A stretch of DNA of 64,000 nucleotides from Salinarimonas sp046292825 (lineage in GTDB: Bacteria > Pseudomonadota > Alphaproteobacteria > Rhizobiales > Beijerinckiaceae): assembly GCF_046292825.1 (NCBI RefSeq), contig NZ_JBKBQG010000016.1, positions 1 to 64,000 of the forward strand, given 5' to 3'. The translations under genes and the position numbers were made by a program. Of the stretch, positions 19,129 through 28,207 are shown piece by piece. Within the stretch, counting starts at the first letter, position 1, and every line of letters starts with the position of its first letter. The notes beneath the pieces are model-generated. The model was not told where the DNA came from. It was given only the letters and a program-made list of their open reading frames with translations, and searched no databases.

Positions 19129-19544
19129 GCGGAGGACCACGGGTCGATGACGACGAGCCCGGCCGCCTCGAAGGCGCTCGCGTCCCGCGTCGCCAGCGAG
19201 AAGCGACGCGCGGCGGCGATTGCGGCGATGTAACCGTCCGGCATCGGGAATCCGCGTCCGGCGATCCGCGCCCTCACCGACAGCTCTCCGAACGACTGCG
19301 CCGCCGCGAGGTCGAACGGCAGGACGCGTCCCTCGAAATGGCGCAGCACCCCCTCGAGCGCGGCCGAGAGCAGGTCCCGGCGCTTTCCTTTGGCCAAGGC
19401 TCCCACGCCGAACGACAGCTCGGCGACCGTCACGCTGGAGAGGAACAGCGTCTGCGCTGCCTGCGCGTCCAGCCAAGCCTGCACGGCAGGATGGGGATCG
19501 GGCTTCATCGCCTCGGAGACGACGTTCGTATCGAGGAGAATCAT
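19119..19544 (-). CDS. vapC: PIN-domain toxin (VapC/FitB type)
   Basis: A 141-residue PIN-fold ribonuclease toxin. The acidic quartet that binds Mg2+ is visible: Asp5 in LLDTNVVSE, Glu42 in VAELSFG, Asp103 in MPDGYIAAIA and Asp121 in LATRDASAFE. VapC toxins typically cleave tRNA or rRNA sites; FitB-type members of the family are paired with FitA ribbon-helix-helix antitoxins, as here. It follows its antitoxin gene by 21 bp. The gene appears intact. Confidence 0.92.
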   Translation of the reverse strand: MILLDTNVVSEAMKPDPHPAVQAWLDAQAAQTLFLSSVTVAELSFGVGALAKGKRRDLLSAALEGVLRHFEGRVLPFDLAAAQSFGELSVRARIAGRGFPMPDGYIAAIAAARRFSLATRDASAFEAAGLVVIDPWSSAAR

Positions 19545-19565
19545 GCGAGCCGCGTCCGCCGAGCC

Positions 19566-19820
19566 TCAATCGAAACGCATGGGTTCCGCCGGGTCGCGGT
19601 GCTCGCGTCTCTCGATCGCCTCGACATCGGCGTTGGTGAGCCCGAGGGATCGGCTCGTCTCGGCGATCGTGGTGCCGAGGCGCAAACGTTCGGCAGGACG
19701 AACGGCGGCGTCGAGGATCGCGCGGATCTCCGCTTCCGTGCTGCGATTGTTCATGGACGCACGAGCCTTCAAGGCGCGGTGCGTCTCGTCGGACAGGTTG
19801 CGGACGAGAACCGAGGCCAT
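19566..19820 (-). CDS. FitA/VapB-type ribbon-helix-helix antitoxin
   Basis: An 84-residue antitoxin. An N-terminal ribbon-helix-helix DNA-binding domain (VLVRNLSDETHRALKARA, then NNRSTEAEIRAIL) is followed by a flexible C-terminal tail that should wrap the PIN toxin. ATG at 19820 is set by a strong AGGAGGTGCC ribosome site directly upstream. RHH antitoxins repress their own operon by binding repeats near the promoter, and two identical 12-bp repeats lie just upstream (19842-19872). Confidence 0.88.
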   Translation of the reverse strand: MASVLVRNLSDETHRALKARASMNNRSTEAEIRAILDAAVRPAERLRLGTTIAETSRSLGLTNADVEAIERREHRDPAEPMRFD

Positions 19821-19841
19821 CGGCACCTCCTCTAGGATACA

Positions 19842-19872
19842 CACGATATCAATTGGCGATCACGATATCAAT
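19842..19872 (-). promoter_or_regulatory. Probable operator of the toxin-antitoxin operon
   Basis: CACGATATCAAT occurs twice, at 19842-19853 and 19861-19872, with start points 19 bp apart; each copy contains the palindrome GATATC. The pair lies 22-52 bp upstream of the antitoxin start in an AT-rich island, the usual place for an RHH antitoxin operator. Confidence 0.55.
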
Positions 19873-19969
19873 CATGAGGGCTACGGTCGGGCACCCTCGC
19901 CCTCCCCTTGATCCCGCGCCCGCGCGGCGCCACATTCGAGACGACCCCCAAAAGCACCCCGGATACGCC

Positions 19970-20530
19970 ATGTTCATCCAGACCGAAGCGACCCCGAACC
20001 CCGCCACCCTCAAGTTCCTGCCCGGACGGGTGGTGATGGAGAACGGCACCTTCGACGCGCGCGAGGCCGCGGGCGCGCAGGGCTCGCCGCTGGCCGAGCG
20101 CCTGTTCCAGGTGCCGGGGGTGGTCGGCGTGTTCTTCGGCTACGATTTCATCACGATCACCAAGGGCGAGGGCGAGTGGCAGCACCTCAAACCCGCGATC
20201 CTCGGCGCGATCATGGAGCATTTCATGTCGGGCCGCCCGGTGCTCGCCGCCGGCACGCCGATGGCGGGCGAGGGCGAGGAGGAGTTCTACGAGACCTCCG
20301 ACGCCGACACGGTGGCGACCATCAAGGATCTGATCGAGACCCGCATCCGCCCGGCGGTCGCGGGCGACGGCGGCGACATCGTCTTCCGCGGCTATCGCGA
20401 CGGGATCGTCTATCTCGGCATGAAGGGCGCCTGCGCCGGCTGCCCCTCCTCGACCGCGACGCTCAAGCACGGCATCCAGAACCTCCTGCGGCATTTCCTG
20501 CCCGACATCCGCGAAGTGCAGCAGATCTGA
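19970..20530 (+). CDS. NifU-like Fe-S scaffold protein (Nfu type)
   Basis: A 186-residue two-domain Nfu protein. Residues 1-90 are the Nfu N-terminal domain (FIQTEATPNPATLKFLPGR). Residues ~110-186 are the NifU C-terminal domain with the cluster-binding CxxC in KGACAGCPSSTATLKHGI. It carries and delivers [4Fe-4S] or [2Fe-2S] clusters to apo-proteins in the cytoplasm. It is single, on the same strand as rimP but separated by 225 bp. Nfu proteins of this length are standard in alphaproteobacteria. Confidence 0.94.
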   Translation: MFIQTEATPNPATLKFLPGRVVMENGTFDAREAAGAQGSPLAERLFQVPGVVGVFFGYDFITITKGEGEWQHLKPAILGAIMEHFMSGRPVLAAGTPMAGEGEEEFYETSDADTVATIKDLIETRIRPAVAGDGGDIVFRGYRDGIVYLGMKGACAGCPSSTATLKHGIQNLLRHFLPDIREVQQI

Positions 20531-20634
20531 GGGGCGGGTGCGCTCGGGCGGCGTATCCGGTCTTGAAATCCGGGGCGGGTGCCTGTATATGCCGCCTTGT
20601 CAGCTCTGGTAGCGGCGCGCGAGCGTCGTTTCAC

Positions 20635-20662
20635 GGGAGTGGGCCCCGCCGGGTCCGCTCCC
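20635..20662 (+). promoter_or_regulatory. Leader hairpin upstream of rimP
   Basis: A 12-bp stem (20635-20646 with 20651-20662) contains two G-U wobbles and closes on a CGCC tetraloop; TTGTCGTTT follows. It lies 94 bp before the rimP start in the 225-bp leader. Its position at the head of the rimP-nusA-infB operon suggests attenuation or autoregulation, for which nusA and infB leaders are known in other bacteria. Confidence 0.5.
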
Positions 20663-20755
20663 TTGTCGTTTCGGGGCCCCGCTGCGGCGAAGCCCGCGCG
20701 GTGCCGCGGCACGACGTCCGGACCAAACGAGACGCAAGGCAGACCGAGGAGCCAC

Positions 20756-21403
20756 GTGACCGATCGTACCGAAGAGCGCCTGATCACCGAGAGCGGCGTC
20801 GCGGCCCGTGTCGCGGCGATCGTCGAGCCCGTGATCGTCGATCTCGGCTTTCGCCTCGTGCGGGTGAAGGTGTCGGGGCAGAACGGCTGCACCGTGCAGA
20901 TCATGGCCGAGCGGCCGGACGGCACGATGAGCGTCGCCGATTGCGAGACGGTGAGCCGCGCGGTGTCGCCGGCGCTCGACGTCGACGACCCGATCGACCG
21001 CGCCTACCATCTGGAGATCTCCTCTCCAGGCATCGACCGCCCGCTCGTGCGCCCCGGCGATTTCGAGCGTTGGGCCGGCCACGAGGCGAAGATCGAGATG
21101 GCGGTCGCGCAGGACGGCCGCAAGCGCTATCGTGGCATCGTGCGCGGCGTGGACGGCGAGCGTGCCCTCGTCGAATTGCCGGACGCCAAGGACGAGGCCG
21201 AGCGCATCGCCCGGCTGCCGCTCGCCGAGATCGGCGAGGCGCGGCTCGTCCTGACCGACGAGCTCGTGCGCGAGAGCCTGCGCCGCGGCACGGCGCCCTC
21301 CCAGGAGGGGGCCGACGAGACCGAGGAGGTGGAGGGCGACGAGGACGAGACCTCGGACGCGCGCCCCTCGCACAACGACAACGACCCCGTCACGAAGGAG
21401 TGA
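20756..21403 (+). CDS. rimP: Ribosome maturation factor RimP
   Basis: A 215-residue factor needed for 30S subunit maturation. The N-terminal domain includes LGFRLVRVKVSGQNGCTVQI and the family motif YHLEISSPGIDRPL (~80-95), followed by a C-terminal SH3-like domain and an acidic, low-complexity tail (~185-215) longer than in E. coli RimP. Start is GTG. It precedes nusA by 5 bp, the near-universal order, so it is the first gene of the operon. Confidence 0.96.
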   Translation: MTDRTEERLITESGVAARVAAIVEPVIVDLGFRLVRVKVSGQNGCTVQIMAERPDGTMSVADCETVSRAVSPALDVDDPIDRAYHLEISSPGIDRPLVRPGDFERWAGHEAKIEMAVAQDGRKRYRGIVRGVDGERALVELPDAKDEAERIARLPLAEIGEARLVLTDELVRESLRRGTAPSQEGADETEEVEGDEDETSDARPSHNDNDPVTKE

Positions 21404-21408
21404 CTTCG

Positions 21409-23046
21409 ATGGCCGTCAGCGCCAACAGGCTCGAGCTCTTGCAGATCGCCGACGCGGTCGCCCGCGAAAAGGTGATCGATCGCCAGATCGTGCTCGCCGC
21501 GATGGAGGACGCGATCCAGAAGGCCGCGCGCTCCCGCTACGGCAGCGAGACCGAGGTCCGTGCCGAGATCAATCCGCGCACCGGCGAGATCGCGCTCTCG
21601 CGCCTCCTGCACGTGGTCGAGAAGATCGAGAACGACGCGGTCGAGATCACCCTCGAGGAGGCGCGCCGCAAGAACCCCGCCGCCATGATCGGCGACTTCA
21701 TCGCCGAGGCGCTGCCCCCCTTCGACTTCGGCCGCATCGCCGCGCAATCGGCCAAGCAGGTGATCGTGCAGAAGGTGCGCGACGCCGAGCGCGACCGTCA
21801 GTACGACGAGTTCAAGGACCGCATCGGCGAGATCGTCAACGGCGCCGTCAAGCGCGTCGAGTACGGCAACGTTATCGTCGATCTCGGCCGCGCCGAGGCG
21901 ATCGTGCGCCGCGACGAGCTGATCCCGCGCGAGACCTTCCGCCCCGGCGACCGCGTCCGCGCCTATGTCTACGACGTGCGCCGCGAGACGCGCGGGCCGC
22001 AGATCTTCCTGTCGCGCACCCATCCGCAATTCATGGCCAAGCTCTTCGGCCAGGAAGTGCCGGAGATCTACGACGGCATCGTCGAGGTGAAGGCGGTGGC
22101 CCGCGATCCGGGCTCGCGCGCCAAGATCGCCGTGATCTCGCGCGATTCGTCGATCGACCCGGTCGGCGCCTGCGTCGGCATGCGCGGCTCGCGCGTGCAG
22201 GCCGTCGTCGGCGAATTGCAGGGCGAGAAGATCGACATCATCCCCTGGTCGACGGACGAGGCGACCTTCATCGTCAACGCGCTCCAGCCGGCGGAAGTCG
22301 TCAAGGTCGTGGTCGACGAGGAGGCCGAGCGCGTCGAGGTGGTGGTGCCCGACGACCAGCTCTCGCTGGCCATCGGCCGGCGCGGCCAGAACGTGCGCCT
22401 CGCCTCGCAGCTCACCGGCTGGGACATCGACATCCTGACGGAAGCCGAGGAATCCGAGCGCCGCCAGAAGGAATTCGCCGAGCGCACCGATCTGTTCATG
22501 AACGCGCTCGACGTCGACGAGGTCGTCGCCCAGCTCCTCGCCTCCGAGGGCTTCCGCACGATCGACGAGATCGCCTACGTGGACCTCGCCGAGATCGCCT
22601 CGATCGAGGGCTTCGACGAGGAGACGGCGCAGGAGATCCAGACCCGCGCCCAGGAGCATCTCGAGAAGCTCGAGGCGGAGCACGACGCGCGTCGCGTCGA
22701 GCTCGGCGTCGAGGACGAGCTGCGCGAGGTCGAGGGCGTCACCACGGCGATGCTCGTCGCGCTCGGCGAGAACGACGTCAAGTCGATCGAAGACCTCGCC
22801 GGCTGCGCGACCGACGATCTCGTCGGCTATACCGAGGGCCGCGGCGCCGAGGCCGTGCGCCACAAGGGCTATCTCGACGGGTTCGAGATCTCCCGCGCGG
22901 AGGCCGAGGCCATGATCATGGACGCGCGCGTGCGTGCGGGCTGGATCGAGGCGCCGGTCGTCGAGGACGCGGCGGACGAGGGCTACGAGGACGGTGTCGA
23001 GGGGGACGGCTCCGAGGAGACCGCCTCCCAGGCTCATCCGAGCTGA
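21409..23046 (+). CDS. nusA: Transcription termination/antitermination factor NusA
   Basis: A 545-residue RNA polymerase-associated factor controlling pausing, termination and antitermination. The order is an N-terminal RNAP-binding domain (~1-125), an S1 domain (~135-200), two KH domains (~230-350; VGACVGMRGSRVQAVVGEL and LSLAIGRRGQNVRLASQL), then two helix-hairpin-helix-like acidic repeats (~365-510) and an acidic tail. The C-terminal repeats are as in E. coli and other proteobacteria. It is 5 bp after rimP and 30 bp before ylxR. Confidence 0.97.
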   Translation: MAVSANRLELLQIADAVAREKVIDRQIVLAAMEDAIQKAARSRYGSETEVRAEINPRTGEIALSRLLHVVEKIENDAVEITLEEARRKNPAAMIGDFIAEALPPFDFGRIAAQSAKQVIVQKVRDAERDRQYDEFKDRIGEIVNGAVKRVEYGNVIVDLGRAEAIVRRDELIPRETFRPGDRVRAYVYDVRRETRGPQIFLSRTHPQFMAKLFGQEVPEIYDGIVEVKAVARDPGSRAKIAVISRDSSIDPVGACVGMRGSRVQAVVGELQGEKIDIIPWSTDEATFIVNALQPAEVVKVVVDEEAERVEVVVPDDQLSLAIGRRGQNVRLASQLTGWDIDILTEAEESERRQKEFAERTDLFMNALDVDEVVAQLLASEGFRTIDEIAYVDLAEIASIEGFDEETAQEIQTRAQEHLEKLEAEHDARRVELGVEDELREVEGVTTAMLVALGENDVKSIEDLAGCATDDLVGYTEGRGAEAVRHKGYLDGFEISRAEAEAMIMDARVRAGWIEAPVVEDAADEGYEDGVEGDGSEETASQAHPS

Positions 23047-23076
23047 GGCCGGAAAGGTAACGAGGACGAGACGGGC

Positions 23077-23751
23077 GTGCCGCGCAACGAGCCTCGCCGC
23101 ACCTGCATCGCGACACGCGAGGTGCGCGCGCCCGACGAGATGATCCGGTTCGTGGCCTCGCCCGAGGGCGTCGTCATGCCGGACCTGCGGCGCAAGCTGC
23201 CCGGACGCGGAGTCTGGGTGTCGGCGCGTCGCGACGCGGTGGAGAGCGCGGTGAAACGTCGCCTCTTCGCCCGCGGCTTGAAGAGCGCGGTGGCGGTCCC
23301 CGACGGGCTCGCCGACGCGATCGACGCGGCGCTCCTCGCCGATCTGCGGCAGGGGCTCGCGCTCGCCAACAAGGCGGGCTGCGCCGTCACCGGCTTCGGC
23401 AAGGTGGAGGCGGCGGCCGCCGGGGGGGGCATCGTCGCGGTCGTCCATGCTGCGGAAGCAGCGGCGGACGGCCGCAGGAAGGTTTCTCAGGCGTTGCGAC
23501 GGCGCCTGGGAGAGGCCGCTTCGTCGATTCCGGTCGTGGATGTGCTCGAAAGCCACGATTTGGATTTGGCAATGGGGCGGTCTCATGTGATACATGCTGC
23601 CCTCGTCGCGGGCGCCGGAAGCGCGCTCTTCATCGAGCGCTGGCGACGGCTTTGCGTTTATCGCGGATCCCTCGCCATGCATGCCGCGCCTCTCGACGAG
23701 GCCGGCGACGTCGACGATACGAACCCGCAGGATCGTGAGCGGAATGAGTGA
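23077..23751 (+). CDS. ylxR: YlxR (DUF448) RNA-binding protein with L7Ae-like tail
   Basis: A 224-residue protein. Residues 1-85 are the YlxR domain (PRRTCIATREVRAPDEMIRF and the GRGVWV motif), which in Bacillus binds RNase P. Residues ~90-195 resemble an L7Ae/L30e-like fold (LALANKAGCAVTGFGKVE); this fusion is usual in alphaproteobacteria. Start is GTG at 23077. The last 8 bases overlap the start of infB, indicating coupling in the nusA-ylxR-infB operon. Confidence 0.9.
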   Translation: MPRNEPRRTCIATREVRAPDEMIRFVASPEGVVMPDLRRKLPGRGVWVSARRDAVESAVKRRLFARGLKSAVAVPDGLADAIDAALLADLRQGLALANKAGCAVTGFGKVEAAAAGGGIVAVVHAAEAAADGRRKVSQALRRRLGEAASSIPVVDVLESHDLDLAMGRSHVIHAALVAGAGSALFIERWRRLCVYRGSLAMHAAPLDEAGDVDDTNPQDRERNE

Positions 23752-26593
23752 TACCAAGACCCCGGGCGACAAGACGCTGCACGCGCCCCAGAAGACTCTG
23801 AGCATCAAGCCCCGCGTGGAGCAGGGCACCGTGCGTCAGAGCTTCTCGCACGGCCGCACCAAGCAGGTCGTCGTGGAGCGCAAGCGTTCCGTTCGCGCGC
23901 CCGGCGAGGCGTCGGCGAAGGAGACCGCGACGGCACCCGCCGCCGCGCCCAAGCCGGCTGCGCCGGCGCCGCAGAAGGCACGCCCCGGCGCGCCGACGCG
24001 TCCGGGTGCGATGGTGCTCCGTTCCCTCTCCGAGAGCGAGCGCGACGCCCGCGCCGCCGCGCTCGTCGACGCCCGTCGTCGCGAGGAGGAGGAGCGCAGC
24101 CGCCGCGAGGCGGAAGAGCGTCGCCGCCAGGAGGAGGAGCGCGCCCGCGTCGCCGCCGAGGCCAAGGCCCGGGCGGAGGAGGAGGAGCGCCGCCGCGCCG
24201 AGGCCGAGGAGGCGCGTCGCCGCTCCGAAGCCGAGGCCGCCGCCAAGTCCGAAACGGCGAAGTCGGAAAGCGCGAAGCCGGAGACGGTCGCCGAGGCCGC
24301 CCCCGCTCAGCCCGCTTCCGCCGCGCCGAGCACCGGCGAAGCGCCCGCGGCGCAGGCTGCCGCCGCGGCCCGTCCCGCTCGCCCGGTGGCGCGCGAGGGT
24401 CGACCGGCGGCGAGCACCCGCGTCGGCCTTCCGCATCAGACCGTTCCGCGCGGCGACAGCCGTCGTCCGCCGAGCCTCGACTCGATGGCGCGCCCCGCGC
24501 CCGAGCCGGAGCCCGAGAAGAAGCCCGTCGAGGCGAAGGCCGCCGAGCCCGCGCGTCCCGCGAGCGCGCGTCCCGAAGGAGCCCCCGCCGCGCGCGGCCG
24601 TCCCGCCGCCGCTCCCGCCGAGGAGGAGGCGCCGCGCGCCCGCAAGGGTGCCGTCAAGGCGCCTCCCGTTCCCAAGCCCACCAAGGGCGCCGACGACCGT
24701 CGCCGCGGTCGCCTGACCGTGACGAAGGCGCTCGCCGGCGACGAGGAGCGCACGCGCTCGGTCGCCTCCTTCAAGCGCCGCATGCAGCGCCTGCAGGGCA
24801 AGGGCCAGGCGGAGACCCGCGAGAAGATCTCCCGCGAGGTGATCATCCCCGAGACGATCACCATCCAGGAGCTCGCCAACCGCATGGCCGAGCGCGCGGT
24901 CGACGTGATCCGCCTGCTGATGAAGCAGGGCGAGATGCACAAGATCACCGACGTGATCGATGCGGACACGGCTCAGATCGTCGCCGAGGAGATGGGCCAC
25001 GCCGTCAAGCGCGTCGCCGAGTCGGACGTCGAGGAGGGCCTCTTCGCCGAGGCCGACGTGCTCGAGGATCAGGTCTCCCGCCCGCCGGTCGTGACCATCA
25101 TGGGCCACGTCGACCACGGCAAGACCTCGCTGCTCGACGCGATCCGCAAGACGAACGTCGTCTCCGGCGAGGCCGGCGGCATCACCCAGCACATCGGCGC
25201 CTATCAGGTGACGAGCCCGTCGGGCGGCAAGGTGACCTTCATCGACACGCCCGGCCACGCGGCCTTCACCGCGATGCGCGCCCGCGGCGCCAAGGTGACG
25301 GACATCGTCGTGCTGGTCGTCGCGGCCGACGACGGCGTCATGCCGCAGACGGTCGAGGCGATCTCCCACGCCAAGGCGGCCGGCGTGCCGATGATCGTGG
25401 CGATCAACAAGATCGACAAGCCCTCCGCCAACCCCCAGCGGGTGCGCACCGAGCTCCTCCAGCACGACGTGCAGGTGGAATCGATGGGCGGCGAGACGCT
25501 CGAATTCGAGGTCTCCGCGCTGACCGGCGCGGGTCTCGACGAGCTGCTCGAGGGTCTGCAGCTGCAATCCGAGATCCTCGATCTCAAGGCCAATCCGGAT
25601 CGCGCCGCCGAAGGCACGGTCGTCGAGGCCAAGCTCGATCGCGGCCGCGGCCCGGTGGCGACCGTGCTCGTCCAGCGTGGCACCCTGCGCACCGGCGACA
25701 TCGTCGTCGCGGGCGCCGAATGGGGCCGCGTGCGCGCGCTCGTCTCGGATGTCGGCGATCAGGTCAAGGAGGCCGGTCCGTCGGTTCCGGTGGAGGTGCT
25801 CGGCTTCAACGGCACGCCCGAGGCCGGCGACCGCGTGGCGGTCGTCGAGAACGAGGCCCGCGCCCGCGAGATCACCGAGTACCGCACCCGCCAGAAGCGC
25901 GAGCGGCTCGCCGCCCGCACCGGCTCGGCCACGCGCTCGCTCGCCGACATGATGCGCGACCTGCGCGAAGGCGCCGGCCGCAAGGAGATGCCGCTCGTCG
26001 TCAAGGGCGACGTGCAGGGCTCCGTCGAGGCGATCATCGGCGCGCTCGAGAAGATCGGCAACGACGAGGTCGCGGCGCGCGTCATCCATGCGGGCGTCGG
26101 CGGCATCACGGAATCGGACGTCACGCTCGCGGAGGCGTCCGGCGCGGTGGTGCTCGGCTTCAACGTGCGCGCCCACAAGGAGGCCCGCGAGGCCTCCGAG
26201 CGGGCCGGCGTGGAGGTGCGCTACTACAACATCATCTACGACCTCGTGGACGACATCAAAGCCGTCATGTCGGGCATGCTGCCGCCGCAGCTGCGCGAGG
26301 AGCGGCTCGGCGAGGCGCAGATCCTCGAGGTGTTCAACGTCTCGAAGGTCGGCAAGGTCGCGGGTTGCCGCGTGCTCGACGGCGTCGTGCAGAAGGGCGC
26401 CCACGTGCGCCTCATCCGCGACAACGTCGTCATCCACGAGGGCAAGCTCTCGCAGCTCAAGCGCTTCAAGGACGATGCGCGCGAGGTGTTGGCCGGCCAG
26501 GAATGCGGCATGGCCTTCGAGAACTACCAGGACATGCGCAAGGGCGACGTGATCGAGTGCTATCGCGTCGAGGAGATCCGTCGGACCCTCTGA
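23744..26593 (+). CDS. infB: Translation initiation factor IF-2
   Basis: A 949-residue GTPase that places initiator tRNA on the 30S subunit and promotes subunit joining. The N-terminal ~360 residues are low-complexity and Glu/Arg/Ala/Pro-rich. The IF2_N motif IPETITIQELANRMAERAVD follows (~365-420). The G domain (~447-620) has GHVDHGKTS, DTPGHAAF and NKIDK, then come domains II, III and the fMet-tRNA-binding C-terminal domain. ATG at 23744 overlaps the end of ylxR. The long charged region creates long open frames in other phases, which are not genes. Confidence 0.97.
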   Translation: MSDTKTPGDKTLHAPQKTLSIKPRVEQGTVRQSFSHGRTKQVVVERKRSVRAPGEASAKETATAPAAAPKPAAPAPQKARPGAPTRPGAMVLRSLSESERDARAAALVDARRREEEERSRREAEERRRQEEERARVAAEAKARAEEEERRRAEAEEARRRSEAEAAAKSETAKSESAKPETVAEAAPAQPASAAPSTGEAPAAQAAAAARPARPVAREGRPAASTRVGLPHQTVPRGDSRRPPSLDSMARPAPEPEPEKKPVEAKAAEPARPASARPEGAPAARGRPAAAPAEEEAPRARKGAVKAPPVPKPTKGADDRRRGRLTVTKALAGDEERTRSVASFKRRMQRLQGKGQAETREKISREVIIPETITIQELANRMAERAVDVIRLLMKQGEMHKITDVIDADTAQIVAEEMGHAVKRVAESDVEEGLFAEADVLEDQVSRPPVVTIMGHVDHGKTSLLDAIRKTNVVSGEAGGITQHIGAYQVTSPSGGKVTFIDTPGHAAFTAMRARGAKVTDIVVLVVAADDGVMPQTVEAISHAKAAGVPMIVAINKIDKPSANPQRVRTELLQHDVQVESMGGETLEFEVSALTGAGLDELLEGLQLQSEILDLKANPDRAAEGTVVEAKLDRGRGPVATVLVQRGTLRTGDIVVAGAEWGRVRALVSDVGDQVKEAGPSVPVEVLGFNGTPEAGDRVAVVENEARAREITEYRTRQKRERLAARTGSATRSLADMMRDLREGAGRKEMPLVVKGDVQGSVEAIIGALEKIGNDEVAARVIHAGVGGITESDVTLAEASGAVVLGFNVRAHKEAREASERAGVEVRYYNIIYDLVDDIKAVMSGMLPPQLREERLGEAQILEVFNVSKVGKVAGCRVLDGVVQKGAHVRLIRDNVVIHEGKLSQLKRFKDDAREVLAGQECGMAFENYQDMRKGDVIECYRVEEIRRTL

Positions 26594-26617
26594 GCCTCTT
26601 CGCGCTCCGCTCCGTTC

Positions 26618-26658
26618 CTCCGCGCGCCGCGGCGTTCGATTCGCCGCGGCGCGCGGAG
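26618..26658. terminator. Perfect 17-bp hairpin between infB and rbfA
   Basis: The arms 26618-26634 and 26642-26658 are exact reverse complements with a 7-nt loop. It begins 25 bp after the infB stop and has no U run on either side. It may slow polymerase, protect the infB mRNA end or mark a Rho-independent pause; the stem is too perfect to be chance. Confidence 0.5.
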
Positions 26659-26723
26659 CGTCGCTCATCCTCCACGCCGGCGCTCCTCTTCGCATCGCGC
26701 CCGCTCGACGAAGGAGGCGCCCC

Positions 26724-27191
26724 ATGGCCAAACGTTTCGCAGCCGCCGGCCCCACCCAACGCCAGAGCCGGGTGGCGGAGCTCGTCCGTCATGCGCTCGC
26801 CGAGGTTCTCGCTCGCGGCGACGTGCCCGATCCCGTGCTCGCGCGCCACGTGGTGACCATCCCCGAGGTGCGGATGTCGCCGGATCTCAAGCTCGCGACC
26901 GCCTACGTGATGCCGCTCGGCGGCCGCGACGAGGCCGAGGTCCTCGCCGCGCTCGATCGGGCCCGCAAGCACCTGCGCGGCGAGGTCGCCCGCCGCGTGA
27001 ACCTGAAATTCGCCCCCGAGCTGCGCTTCCGCCGCGACGAGAGCTTCGACGAGGCCGCGCGCATCGACGCGCTGCTGCGCTCGGAGCCGGTCCGCCGCGA
27101 CGTCGAGAAGGCAGGCGTGGACGGGGACGACGATGTCGAGACCGACGCCGCGGAGGAAACGCGCGCGGCCAAGAAGGGCGAGAACGAGTGA
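26724..27191 (+). CDS. rbfA: Ribosome-binding factor A
   Basis: A 155-residue KH-fold protein that binds immature 30S subunits and helps 16S rRNA 5' end maturation, especially in the cold. It shows SRVAELVRHALAEVL and the RRVNLKFAPELRFRRDESFD core, with an acidic tail after ~130. A GGAGGCGCCCC ribosome site precedes ATG at 26724. Its stop overlaps the truB GTG start by 4 bp. Confidence 0.95.
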   Translation: MAKRFAAAGPTQRQSRVAELVRHALAEVLARGDVPDPVLARHVVTIPEVRMSPDLKLATAYVMPLGGRDEAEVLAALDRARKHLRGEVARRVNLKFAPELRFRRDESFDEAARIDALLRSEPVRRDVEKAGVDGDDDVETDAAEETRAAKKGENE

Positions 27192-28207
27192 CGATGACGC
27201 AGGATCGCGAGACGAAGAGCCCGCAGGACGAGCGGCCGGCCGAGGGCAGCGGGCCGCGCGGCCCGCGCCGCGGTCAGCGCCAGGGCGATCGCCCCAAGCG
27301 CCGCGACGTGAACGGCTGGGTGGTGCTCGACAAGGCGGTCGGCACGACCTCGACGCAGGCCGTCGCGATCGTCAAGCGCGCGCTCAATGCCAAGAAGGCC
27401 GGCCATGCCGGCACGCTCGATCCGCTCGCCTCGGGCCTCCTGCCGATCGCGCTCGGCGAGGCGACGAAGACCGTCCCCTTCGTGATGGACGGCCGCAAGG
27501 CCTATCTCTTCACCGTCGCCTGGGGTGCGCAGACCGACACCGACGACGCGGAGGGCGTCGTCGTCGCCCGCTCGGACGCGCGCCCCGCCGCGGACGCGAT
27601 CGAGGCGCTCCTGCCGAATTTCGTCGGCGAGATCATGCAGGTCCCGCCCCGCTTCTCCGCGATCAAGATCGCGGGCGAGCGCGCCTACGACCTCGCCCGC
27701 GACGGGGAGGCGGTGGAGCTCGTCGCGCGGCCCGTCGAGATCGACCGGCTCTCCCTCGTGCATCACGACGGCGAGACGAGCGTGTTCGAGGCCGAATGCG
27801 GGCGCGGCACCTATGTGCGCGCGATCGCCCGCGATCTCGGCCTCGCGCTCGGCTGCTTCGGCCACGTCTCGGCCCTGCGCCGCACCCGCGTCGGCCCCTT
27901 CACCGAGGAGGACGCGATCGAGGTCGCCGATCTCGAGGCCCTGCGCGCGGCCGCCGAGGCCGGGGAGACGCCGGATCTCGCCGATGTGGTTCTGCCGGTG
28001 CAGACCGCGCTCGGCGAGATCGACGAGGTCCCGGTCTCCCGCGACGCCGCCGCCCGCCTGATGCGCGGCCAGTCGGTGATCCTGCGCGGCCGCGATGCCC
28101 CGATCGAGGGCCAGGCCTATGCCACCTGCGGCGGCGTGCTCGTCTCGACCGGCACCATCGAGCGCGGCGAGTTCGTGCCGCATCGGGTGTTCAATCTGGG
28201 CCGGTGA
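27188..28207 (+). CDS. truB: tRNA pseudouridine-55 synthase
   Basis: A 339-residue enzyme that makes pseudouridine 55 in the T loop of tRNAs. The catalytic Asp78 lies in GHAGTLDPLASGLLPIALGEATK, and CGRGTYVRAIARDLG is also present. About 38 basic, probably disordered residues precede the catalytic domain. The start is GTG at 27188 overlapping the rbfA stop, with an ATG two codons later as the alternative. It ends the operon; the rpsO-pnp pair that commonly follows in this group is not next to it here. Confidence 0.96.
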   Translation: MTMTQDRETKSPQDERPAEGSGPRGPRRGQRQGDRPKRRDVNGWVVLDKAVGTTSTQAVAIVKRALNAKKAGHAGTLDPLASGLLPIALGEATKTVPFVMDGRKAYLFTVAWGAQTDTDDAEGVVVARSDARPAADAIEALLPNFVGEIMQVPPRFSAIKIAGERAYDLARDGEAVELVARPVEIDRLSLVHHDGETSVFEAECGRGTYVRAIARDLGLALGCFGHVSALRRTRVGPFTEEDAIEVADLEALRAAAEAGETPDLADVVLPVQTALGEIDEVPVSRDAAARLMRGQSVILRGRDAPIEGQAYATCGGVLVSTGTIERGEFVPHRVFNLGR

